64,000 bases of DNA from Nocardia flavorosea NBRC 108225 (GTDB taxonomy: Bacteria; Actinomycetota; Actinomycetes; Mycobacteriales; Mycobacteriaceae), in NCBI RefSeq assembly GCF_001613385.1, contig NZ_BDCG01000002.1, positions 62,001 to 126,000 of the forward strand. The letters run 5' to 3'. The position numbers and the translations under genes are program-made. Shown in pieces: positions 1 to 12,000 of the stretch. How positions within the stretch are numbered: the first letter of the stretch is position 1; each line of letters starts with the position of its first letter. The notes beneath the pieces were generated by a model. That model was not told where the DNA came from and searched no databases. It saw only the letters and a program-made list of their open reading frames with translations.

Positions 1-3000
1 GCGTAGAAGTCGTCGTCGGCGCCGACACGGTCCACGCCGAGGACGTGGCCGTAGGCTCGGGCGACTTCTCCTTCCAGCCAGGATTCGGGTTCCCGGAACT
101 CCCCTACCGCGAATACGGGTTCGGGTAGGCGGTTGCGGTCGAGTTTTCCGGAGGCGGTGAACGGTACGGTGTCGAGCACCATGACGGTGGTGGGCACCAT
201 GTAGTCGGGTAGTTCGGTGGCGGCGTGGGCGAGGACGGCGTCGGTGTCGACGGCGGCGCCGGTCGCGGGTACCAGGTAGGCGATGAGCCGGTCGCCGGTG
301 CCGGAGGTGTGTACGGCGGCGATGGCGCGGGCGACGGTGGGGTGTTCGGCGAGAACGGCTTCGATTTCGCCGAGTTCGATACGCAGGCCGCGGAGTTTCA
401 CCTGGAAGTCGGTGCGGCCCAGGTATTCCAGTTCGCCGGTGCGCAGGCGGCGGGCGCGGTCGCCGGTGCGGTACATGCGTTCGCCGTCGGTGAAGGGGTC
501 GGGGACGAATCGTTCGGCGGTGAGGCCGGGGCGGGCGTGGTATCCGCGGGCGATCTGGTTGCCGGTGAGGTACAGGTCTCCCGCTACTCCGGGTGGGACG
601 GGGCGGAGGTGGGTGTCGAGGATGTGGGCGCGGACGTTCCAGACCGGTGTGCCCATGGGGACGCTGCCGTCGTCGGTGCCGGTGACGGGGTGAGAGGTGG
701 CGTGCAGGGTGAATTCGGTGGGGCCGTAGAGGTTGTGCAGTTCGGTGTGGGGCATGGCGCGGCGGGCGGTGGCGACCACGTCGGCGCCGAATGCTTCGCC
801 GCCGACGAGTAGCGCCCGTAGGGAGGTGAGCGATTGTGCGGGGGCGGCGTCGGCGAATGCGGCGAGCATGGACGGGACGAACGAGGTGACGGTGATGTGC
901 CGGTCGTCGATGGTGTCGGCGAGGTAGGCGGGGTCGGTGTGGCCGTCGGGGCGGGCGATGACGAGGCGGGCGCCGACGGCGAGGGTGGCGAACAGTTCCC
1001 ATACCGAGACGTCGAAGGTGGCGGGGGTTTTCTGCAGGACGATATCGGCGGCGGTGAGGCGGTAGGTGTCGATGATCCAGTGCAGTTGGTTGAGGACGGC
1101 GTTGTGCGGTACGGCGACGCCTTTGGGCCGGCCGGTGGAGCCGGAGGTGAACAGGACGTAGGCGGTGTTGTGGGGTCGTAGTGGCCGGAGCCGGTCGGTG
1201 TCGGTGACGGGGGTGTCGTCGTAACCGGTGAGGTCGATTCCGTCGAGGGTGGTGAGTTCGACGACGGGGGCGGCGGTGGTGAGCATGTAGTCGATGCGGT
1301 CGGCGGGGTGGGTGGGGTCGATGGGGACGTATCCCCCGCCGGCGGCGTGGACGGCGTACATGGCGGTGACCTGGTCGAGGGATCGGGGCATGCGTAGTGC
1401 GACGAGGGTGTCGGGGCCGACGCCGCGGGTGATGAGCCAGCGGGCGAGGCGGTTGACGCGGGCGGCGAATTCGGCGTAGGTGAGGGTGTGGGTGCCGGAT
1501 TCGACGGCGGGCCGGTCGGCGTGGGTGGCGGCGGCGCGGGCGAACAGGGCGGGGAGGGTTTCGTCCGGGTCGAGTGGGTGTGCGGTGGCGTTCCACCGGT
1601 GCAGGACGGCGTCTTCTTCTGCGCTGTCGAGGAGTTCGATGTCGTGGACGTGCCGGGTGGGATCGGCGGCGATGGCGCGCAGCATGCGGTGCAGGCGGTC
1701 GGCGACGGCGGTGACGGTGGCGGGGTCGAACAGGTCGGTGGCGTAGGTGATGCCGCCGGTGATTCCGGTGGGTGCGCCGGTGGTGTCGTAGGTGTCGGAG
1801 ACGGTGATCTGGAGGTCGAACAGGGAGGTCGCGGTGTCGGCTTCGACGGCGGTGGCGGTGAGTCCGGGAAGCTCGAATTCGGTGCCGGTCTGGTTCTGGA
1901 AGGCGAGCATCACCTGGAACAGGGGATGGTGGGCGTGGGAGCGGACGGGGTTGAGTTCTTGGACGAGCCGTTCGAACGGTACGTCGGCGTGCCCGAATGC
2001 GGCGAGGTCGGTGCTGCGGACGTGGTCGAGGAGTTCGGTGAACGTCATCCGGGCGGTGAGGTGGGTGCGCAGGACGAGGGTGTTGACGAACATGCCGACG
2101 AGGTCGTCGAGTTCGGGTTCACCGCGTCCGGCGTAGGGGGTGCCGATGGCGATATCGTCGGTGGCGGCGAGCCGGCCGAGGGTGGCGGCGAGGGCGGCGT
2201 GGAACACCATGAACAGGGTGGTGTTGTGGGTCCGCGCGACGTTGTCCAGTTCGGCGTGGAGGCCGGCGTCGACGGTGAGGGGGATATCGGCGCCGGTGTA
2301 GGTCTGGATCGCGGGCCGCGGCCGGTCGGCCGGTAGTTCGAGCAGGGGTGGCAGGTCGGCGAGCTGGGTGGTCCAGTAGTCGATTTGGGTGCGCAGCAGC
2401 GAGTCGGGGTCGTGTTCGGCGCCGAGGACGGTGTGTTGCCAGATGGTGTAGTCGGCGTATTGGACCGGGAGTGGTGTCCAGGTGGGTGGGCGGCCGTTGA
2501 CTCGGGCCTGGTAGGCGGTCATCATGTCGCGGGCCAGTGGGGCGAGGGAGGATCCGTCGCCGCAGATGTGGTGGAGGACGACGGCCAGGACCCAGGTGTC
2601 GGGGCCGGTGTTGTAGAGGTGGGCGCGTAACGGTACTTCGCCGGTGACGTCGAAGGCGGTGGCGACGAATCCGGCGAGGGCCGCGGGTAGGCCGGTGTCG
2701 TCGACCGGGGTGGGGTGCAGGGGTGGTGCGGTGTGGTCGGCGGGCAGGACGACCTGTGCGGGTTCGCCGTCGGTGTGCGGGTAGTAGGTGCGCAGCACTT
2801 CGTGCCGGTCGATGACGTCGGTGAGGGCGTGATGCAGGGCGTCGGTGTCGAGGTGGCCGGTGAGGCGGATGATGATGGGGATGCTGTAGGCGGCGGAGTC
2901 GGGTTCGAACCGGTTGAGGAACCACATGCGCTGTTGTGCGTAGGACAGCGGGATATGCGGGGGCCGGGGTTGCGGGGTGAGGGCTACGCGTCCGGTGTCG

Positions 3001-6000
3001 GCGTGGGATTCGGCGCGGGCGGCGAGTTTGGTGACGGTGGGTGCGTCGAAGATCATCGCGACCGGCACGGTGGCGTCGAGGGCGGCGCCGATGCGGGCGG
3101 CGACGCGGGTGGCGACGAGGCTGTTGCCGCCGAGTTCGAAGAAGTCGTCGTCGGCGCCGACGGCGCGGTCGAGGCCGAGGACGTCGGCGAAGACGCCGGC
3201 CACGATCTCTTCGACCGGGGAGGCGGGGGCGCGGAAGTGTTTGGCTTGCAGGACGGGTTCGGGCAGGGCTTTGCGGTCGAGTTTGCCGTTGGGTGAGAGC
3301 GGGATCCGGTCGAGGACCATGATTGCGGCGGGCACCATGTAGGCGGGGAGGGTGTCGGCGAGTGCGGTGGTGAGGGTGTCGGCGGAGAGGTCGGCGCCGG
3401 GGGCCGGGACGACGTAGGAGACGAGGGTGACGGGTCCGGTGCCGTCGCGGCGCGGGATGGTGACGGCGTAGGCGATATCGGGGCGGGCGCCGAGTGCGGT
3501 GTCGATTTCGCCGAGTTCGACGCGGTAGCCGCGGACTTTCACCTGGAAGTCGTTGCGTCCCACGAATTCGAGGTCGCCGCGGGTGTTCCAGCGGACGAGG
3601 TCGCCGGTGCGGTACATGCGGCTGCCGGGTTCGGCGTAGGGGCAGGTGGTGAATCTGGCCGCGTTGGTGGCGGCGCGGTGCAGGTAGCCGCGGGCCAGGG
3701 CGGGCCCGGCGAGGTACAGCTCGCCGGTGACGCCGACGGGGGTGGGCCGGAGGCGGTCGTCGAGGACCAGTGCCTGCATTCCGGGGAGTGGGGTGCCGAT
3801 GGTGGGTCGTTCGCCGGGGTGCACGGGAGCGGTGGCGGTGGCGACCATGGTGGTTTCGGTGGGTCCGTACAGGACCCGGAACTCGCGGGTGCCGGCGCGG
3901 TCGGTGCCGGCCCACCGGTTGATGAGGTCGGCGGGGACTTCGTCGCCGCCGGACATGACGGTGCGGAGGTCGTCGAGTCCGGTGGGGTCGACGGAGGCGA
4001 GGGCGGCGGGGGTGACGAAGGCGTGGGTGATGCGGTGGGTGCGCAGGAATTCGGCGAGTTCGTCGCCGCCGTAGATGCCGGTGGGGGCGATGACGAGGGT
4101 GGCGGCACGGCCGGCGGCGAGCAGGATTTCCAGGAGGGAGGCGTCGAAGGACGGGGAGGCGAAGTGCAGGACGCGGTCGCCGGTGTCCGGCGGGGTGCCG
4201 CCGCGTTGTGCGGTGACGAAGTCGGCGATTCCGGTGTGGGTGACGGCGACACCTTTGGGGCGGCCGGTGGAGCCGGAGGTGAACACGATGTAGGCGGTGT
4301 TGCCGGGGCGGAGTGGCCGGAGCCGGTCGGTGTCGGTGAGGGGTTCGGCGGATTCGGTGTGGAGTTGCCGGTGTGTGTCCGGGGAGTCGAGGAGGATCCA
4401 GTCGACGTTGCCGGGCAGTTGGGGTCGCGCGGCGGTGAGAGTGATGCCGAGGTGGGCGTGGGAGTCGGTGACCATTTGTTCGATGCGGCCGGTGGGATAG
4501 CGGGGGTCGACCGGGACGTAAGGGGCGCCGGTTTTGACGACGGCCCACCAGGCGACGATCGCTTCGGCGGTGCGGCCGGTGGCGACGAGGACGGGGTGTT
4601 CGGGTCCGGCGCCGCGGCGGATCAGCAGCCGCGCCAGCTGGTTGGAGCGGGTGTCGAGGTCGTGGTAGGTGAATTCGGTGTCGTCGGAGAGGACGGCGAT
4701 GCCGGTGGGGTCGGCGTGGACGGCGTCGGCGAATATGTCCGGTAGCAGGGCGGGGGGCCGCGGGCCGGTGGGGCGTGGTCCGATCCGGGTCAGCAGGTCG
4801 TCGTGTTCGCTGGTGTCGAGCCAGTCGATATCGCCGACGGCTACCGCGGGGTCGGTGGTGACGGCTTCCAGGACGCGCAGGAGTCGCGTGACGAATTCGT
4901 GTGCGGTGGTGTCGTCGAACAGGTCGTGGGCGTAGGTGAGGGTTCCGGAGAGCCCGGCGGCCGCTCCCCTGTCGTCGTAGGTGTCGGCGAGGATCAGTTG
5001 CAGGTCGAATTGGGACAGTCCGGTGTCGACGTCGGCGCGGGTGACGGTGACGCCGGGGAGTTCGACGTCGGTGCCGGCGAGGTTCTGGAAGGCGAGCATC
5101 ACCTGGAATAGTGGGTGCCGGTCGGTGGCGCGTTGCGGGTTGAGTTCTTCGACGACCCGTTCGAACGGTACGTCGGCGTGTTCGAAGGCGGCGAGGTCGG
5201 TGTCGCGGGTGCGCGTGAGGTGTTCGGCGAACGATTCGCCGGTGTGGACGGGGGTGCGCAGGGCGAGGGTGTTGACGAACATGCCGACGAGGTCGTCGAG
5301 GCCGGGTTCGCCGCGGCCCGCGACGGGGGTGCCGATGACGATGTCGTCGCTGCCGCTGAGGCGGGCGAGTACGGCGGCGAGGGCGGCGTGTACGGCCATG
5401 AACAGGGAGGAGCCGCGGGTGTGGGCGAGGTCGAGCAGTTTGGTGTGCAGGTCGGCGTCGAGGGCGACGGGGATGCGGCCCCCGGCGAGGGAGGCGACCG
5501 GTGGGCGGGGGCGGTCGGTGGGCAGGTCGAGGCGGTCAGGGGCGTCGGTGAGGGTGTCGCGCCAGAACCGCAGCTGAGCCGACAGGAGTGATTCGGGGTC
5601 GTCGGCGGCGCCGAGGACTTCGCGCTGCCAGAGTGCGTAGTCGGCGTATTGGACGGGGAGCGGCTGCCAGTGGGGTGCGTGGCCGCCGGCGCGGGCGGCG
5701 TAGGCGGTGACGACGTCGCGGGCCAGTGGTCCCATGGATTGTCCGTCGCCGGCGATGTGGTGGACGACGAGGACGAGCATGTAGTCGCCGGTGCCGAGGT
5801 CGAACAGTCCGATACGGAGCGGGACCTCGGTGGTGACGTCGAATCCGGTGCGTACGAACGCGGTGACGGTGTCGGTCAGGGTGTCGGCGTCGGCGGGCAG
5901 GGTGTGCAGGGCGGGTGCGGGGTCGGTGAGGATTTGTTGGCGGGGTTCGCCGGCGGTTTCGGGGTAGATGGTGCGGAGTACTTCGTGGCGGGCGATGACG

Positions 6001-9000
6001 TCGGTGAGGGCGTCGTGCAGTGCGCCGGTGTCGAGGTGGCCGGTGAGGCGCAGCATCACGGGAATGTTGTAGGCGGCGGAGTCGGGTTCGTACCGGTTGA
6101 GGAACCACATGCGTTGCTGGGCCAGTGACAGCGGTACGGGTTCGGGGTGGGGGCGGGCGGTGAGCGGTATCCGGTCACCGCTGCGCAGGGTGGTGGTGTG
6201 GCGGGCGAGGGCGGCGACGGTGGGCGCTTCGAACAGGGCCCGGACGGGGACACGGACGCCGAGGGCGGCGCCGACGCGGGCTACCACCAGGGAGGCGCTG
6301 AGGGAATCGCCGCCGAGGGCGAAGAAGTCGTCGTCGGCGCCGACGCGGGGCACGTCGAGGACTTGGGCGTAGGTGTCGGCGACCAGTTCTTCGGGCCAGG
6401 TGGCGGGGGCCCGGTATTCGCGTGCGGTGAATTCGGGTTCGGGGAGGCGGTCGCGGTCGAGTTTGCCGTGGGCGGTGAGCGGTACGTCGTCGAGGATCAT
6501 GATCGCGGCGGGCACCATGTAGGTGGGGAGCGCGTCGGCGAGTGCGGTGGTGAGGGTGTCGGCGGAGACGTTCACTTCCGGTGCGGGCACCACATAGGAC
6601 ACCAGTCGTGCCGGTCCCCCGTCGTCGTGGTGTGCGAGGGTGGTGGCGAAGGTGATGTCGGGGCGGGCCGACAGGACGGCGTCGATTTCGCCGAGTTCGA
6701 CGCGGGAACCGCGGACTTTCACCTGGAAGTCGTTGCGTCCCACGAATTCGAGGTCGCCGTCGGGGGTGCGGCGGACGAGGTCGCCGGTGCGGTACATGCG
6801 GGTACCGCCGGTGTCGAACGGGCAGGCGATGAACCGGGCGGCGGTCAGTCCGGGGCGGTCGATGTAGCCTTCGGCCAGTCCCGGCCCGAACAGGTACAGT
6901 TCGCCGGCCACGCCCTGCGGTACGGGCCGCAGCCAGGTGTCGAGAACAGCGGCGGCCACGGGGCCGACGGGGCGGCCGATCCCGATCGGTGTCGCGGCGG
7001 TCAGTTCGCCGGCGGTGGCCCAGATGGTGGTTTCGCTGGGGCCGTAGAGGTTGATCATGGTGCGGCCGGGTGCCCACCGTTCGACGAGTTCTCGTCCGAC
7101 GGGTTCGCCTGCGGTGGCCAGCACTCGCAGGCCGGTGAGGTCGTCGGCGGGGACGGTGGACAGGGCGGACGGGGTGATGACCGCGTGGGTGATGTGCTCG
7201 CGGCGGATGAGGTCGGCGAGTTCGCGGCCGCCGTACACGTCGGGGGGTGCGATGACCAGGCGTGCGCCGGATCCGTGTGCCATGAGCAGTTCGAACAGGT
7301 TGGCGTCGAAACTGGGTGAGGCGACCTGCAGGACCGTGGACTGTTCGTCGACGTGCAGGCTGCGGTGTTGTGCCGCGACCACGTCGGTGAGGGCGCGGTG
7401 TCCGACCTGCACACCTTTGGGGGTGCCGGTGGATCCGGAGGTGTAGATGACGTAGGCGTTGCGGTCCGGGTGCAGCGGGGTGCCGCGTTCGGTGTCGGTG
7501 ACCGGTTCCGGCGATTCCGCGGCCACACTGTGGTGGGTGGGTTCGTCGTCGATGATCAGCCAGTCGATTCCGGCGGGCAGGGTCGGTGCGGTGGCGGTAT
7601 CGGTGATGCCGAGGCGGGCCGCGGAATCCGACAGCAGGTATTCGATGCGCCCGGCGGGCAGGTTCGGGTCGATCGGGGCGAACGCGGTTCCCGCTTTGGC
7701 GGCCGCCCACAGGGCCACGACACCGGCGAGGGAGCGTGGGAGTGCGAGGGCGGTGATCCGGCCGGGGCGGGCGCCGCGGCGGAGCAGGGTGCGGGCGAGA
7801 CGGTTGGATTGTTCGTCGAGTTCCCGGTAGGTGAGGGTGGTGGTGCCGTAGCGTGCGGCGACCGCGGCGGGGGTGGCGGCGGCCGTGGCGGTGAGGATGG
7901 CGGCGAGGGTTTCGGGAGTGTGATGGGCGGTGTCGGGGTGGTCGGGCGAAGGTACGTCGGGTAGTGCGAGCGCGCCGAGCCTCGTGGCGGGGTCGCGGGC
8001 GATGCGGGTGAGGATGTCCACGAACCGGGTGAGGATGTGGTGGGCGCGGGTGTTGTCGACGTCGTCTTCGAGGAAGCGGAGGGTGATCCGCAGGCCGGGT
8101 GAGCCGTCGTGGGTGGGGGCGACGACGAGGCTCAGTGGGAACGGGGTGGCGTCGACGCCGTTGATTTCGCCGATGCGCAGGCCCGCGGATTCGACGAGTC
8201 GTTGCAGGGCGGGGCGGTCGACGGGGAACGATTGGAACGCGATCGCGGTGTCGAACAGTTCGGTGACGCCGGCGGCGCGCTGGATTTCGGGCAGCCCGAT
8301 GTAGTGGTGGTCGAGCATGCGGGCGTGCTGGTCCTGGATTCGGGTCAGCAGGTCGCGCAGTGTGTGTGCCGGGTCGAGGCGGACCCGCACCGGGATGGTG
8401 TTGAGGAACATGCCGAGGGCGCGGTCCACGTCCGGTAGTTCCGGTGGGCGGCCCGAGACCGCGGAACCGAAGACGATATCGGTGTCGCCGGTGAGGACGC
8501 GCAGGTTCAGCGCCCAGGCCGCGGCGACGGCTGTGTTGACGGTGACTGCGGTGTCGGCGGCGACGTCGCGTAGCGCGCCGTACAGGTCGGCGGGTAGGTC
8601 GGCGTTCACTTCGGCGGCGGTGCTCGCGGTGGACGTTCCACGGGCGACGCGGGTCGGGGAATCCACGTCCGCGTATTCCCGTGCCCACACGGCTTTGGAA
8701 GCGGCGGGGTTCTGGTGTTGCAGCCAGGTCAGGTAGTCGCGGTAGGAGGGCGCGGGTTCGGTGGCGCCGATTCGTTCCGGTGTGCCGTAGTTGTCGAGGA
8801 GTTCGCCCATGAGCAGCGGCATCGACCAGCCGTCGAGGATGATGTGATGGTTGGTGACCAGCAGCCGGTGCACGCCGGGTTCGAGGTGCAGCAGGGTGAA
8901 CCGGATCAGCGGCGGTGTGGACAGGTCGAAACCGGCGGCGGCGTCGGCGGCGGCGATCTCGGTGGCTGTGCGCGGATCGCCGCGGGTGAGGTCGATGTCA

Positions 9001-12000
9001 CGGAATACGGTGCCGGTGTGTTCGACGACGATCTGGTGTGGCCCGGCGGCGGTTTCGACGAATCCGGCGCGCAGGATGTCGTGGCGGTCGATCAGGGCTT
9101 GGGCGGCGCGGCGCAGGCGGTCGGTGTCGATATTGCCGGTGAAGGCGATGGTGGTCTGGACGGTGTAGTTGTCGGTGGTGCCGGTGTCCTCGCCGGTGAA
9201 GGTGGAGTGGAAGTGGATACCGGCTTGCATCGGCGAGAGGGGCCAGATGTCGGCGAGGCCGGGATAGCGCTGCCGTAGTGCGTCGATCTCGGTTTCGTCG
9301 AGGGTGACGAGTGGCCGGTGTGCGGGGCCGGTGTCGGTGGCGGGGTGGTCGTGGCGGGCGGTGGCGGCGAGTGCGGCGACCGTTTTGCCTTCGAACACGT
9401 CGCGGGGGGTCAGGACGAGGCCGGCGGCTTTGGCCAGTGCGACCAGGCGCATGGAGACGATACTGTCGCCGCCGAGGGTGAAGAAGTTGCTGTCGGCGGA
9501 TACGTTGTCCACGCGCAGGACCTGCGCGAACAGGTCTGCCATGGTGTGTTCTTCCGGGGTGGCGGGGGCGCGGCCCGTGACATCGGGTGTCGTGAATTCG
9601 TGGTGCTGTAGCGCTTTGCGGTCGATTTTGCCGGTGGCGGTGACCGGCATTTCGCCGAGTTCGATGATCGCCGCGGGGTTCATGTAGTGGGCGAGGGTGC
9701 GGTCGAGGTGGTCGTGCAGTGCCGTCGTGTCGAGGGTGGCGCCGGGCGCGGGGACGACGTAGGACACGAGGATCGGTTCGCCGGTGGGGCCGGTGCGGGT
9801 GATGGTGGCGGCGCTCGCGACCGCGGAGTGGCGGGTGAGCTGGGTGTCGATCTCGCCTGGTTCGATGCGGAGGCCGTGGATTTTCACCTGTTGATCGTTG
9901 CGGCCCAGATATTCCAGTTCGAGTCCGGTGCGGCCGTGGATCCAGCGCACGGAATCGCCGGTGCGGTAGAGGCGTTCACCGTGGGCGGAGCAGGGGTCGG
10001 CGACGAAACGGGCGGCGGTGGTGGCGGGCCGGCCGAAATAGCCGCGTGCCAGGCCGGGACCGCCGAGGTACAGCTCCCCCGCGACGCCGGCCGGTACCGG
10101 CCGCAGCCACATATCGAGGACCGCGGCCGATACGCCGTGGACGGGTCCGCCGATGGTCACCGGTTGTCCGGGGTGCAGGGCGGCGGATCCGGTGGCCCAG
10201 ATCGTGGTTTCGGTCGGTCCGTAATGGTTCAGCAGGCGCCGGCCGGGCGCCCACCGGTTCACGGTGTCCGCGCCGGTGGCTTCACCGACGACTGCGACGG
10301 TGGTGAGATCCGGTAGCCGTGCCGGGTCCAGGGTGTTCAGCACGGACGGGGTGATGATGGCGTGGGTGACGTGTCCGGTGTGGAGTAGTTCGGTGAGGTC
10401 TGTGCCGCCGTACACGTCCGGGGGTGCGATCAGCAGGCAGGCGCCGTTGCCGTGGGCCAGGAGCAGTTCCGAGACGCTGGCGTCGAATCCGGGTGAGGCG
10501 ACCTGCAACACCGTGGAGGTGGAGTCCGGGGCGAAGGCTTCGGTGTGGGCGGCGACGAGATCGGCCAGACCGCGGTGGGTCACCTGGACTGCTTTCGGGG
10601 TGCCGGTCGACCCGGAGGTGAAGATGAGGTAGGCGGTGTTCTCGGGTGTCGCCACGCGCGTGGGTGCCGGGGGCCGGCTGTGGGGGGTGTTGCCGGGGGT
10701 CAGCCAGTCGACGGTGCCGGGGAGGTGTGCGGCGACGGGGGCGGTGGTGATACCGAGGCCGGTACCCGTATCCGCGAGCATCGCGGCGATTCGTTCGCCG
10801 GGGTTGGCGGGGTCGAGCGGGATGAACGCGGCGCCGGTTTTCGCGACGGCCCAGATCGCGACGACCAGGTCGGTCGACCGTGGAAGTGCCAGGGCGACGA
10901 AGGTTTCGGGGCGGGCGCCGCGTTCGGTGAGCAGGGCGGCGAGGTCGTCGGCGCGCTGCTGCAGGGCACGGTAGGTGAGGGTGGTGTCGCCGGACCGGAC
11001 GGCGGCCGCGTCCGGGTAGCGGTGGGCGGTGGCGGTGAGGATGTCGTGCAGGGTGGTTTCGGGGACGGCGGGTGCGCCGGTGGCCGGTGACGGTGCGTGG
11101 GTTGCGGGGTCGTAGCCGGGGGTGACGGCGGCGGTGCGGGTGGCGGGGTCGGTGACGAGCTGGGTGAGGATCTGTTCGAATCGGGCGAGCAGGGCGGTGG
11201 CCTGTTCGGTATCGAACCGGTCGGTGGCGTAGCGCAGGGTGATCGTGTAGGTGCCGGTGGGGCGCGGCGGGGTGACCTGCAGGCTCAGCGGGTAGGGGGT
11301 GGCGTCCTGGGCGTCGAGATCGATCAACTGCAGTCCGGCGGCGTCGAGGTCGCGGGCGAGGCCTTCCCGGTCCAGCGGATAGGATTCCAGCACCGTGACG
11401 GTGTCGAACATATCGGCGATGCCGGTGGCGTGCTGGAGTTCCGCCAAACCGATATGGCGGTGTTCGAGCATCGCGGCCTGTTCGGATTGCACTCGGATCA
11501 GCAGGTCGGCGACCGTTTCCCGGGGGTCGAACCGGACCCGCACCGGCAGTGTGTTGATGAACAGGCCCACCATGTGTTCGACGCCGAGCAGTTGCGGCGG
11601 ACGGTGCGACACCGTGTTACCGAACACGACATCGGATCGTCCGGTGAGGGCGGTGAGCAGCATCGCCCACGCCACCTGGACGGTGGTGCCGGCGGTGACA
11701 CCGTGGGAGCGGGCCAGGTCGAGGACCGCGGTGGCGGTCGCGGTGTCGAGTTCGAGACCGACTTCACCGGCGGCTGCGCTGCCCGTACGGTCCGGGCGGC
11801 CGGTGACCCGGGTCGGGTTGTCCACTCCGGCCAGCATCCGCTGCCATGCGGTGGTGGCGGCATCGTTGTCCTGGGTGTGCAGCCATTGCAGGTAGTCGCG
11901 GAACGACCGGGGGGCCGCGAGATCAGCTGCCTCACCGCCGTTGGTGTAGAGGACGAGCAGCTGATGGATCAGCAGCGGCATCGACCAGCCGTCCAGGACG

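Noticed and set aside
2119..4548. Long Arg/His/Pro-rich minus-strand frames within the NRPS region, such as 809 aa at 2119-4548 and 837 aa at 6175-8688.
   Set aside because: They are out-of-frame shadows caused by high GC. The true frame encodes continuous C-A-T domains and is open from 17159 to the edge.
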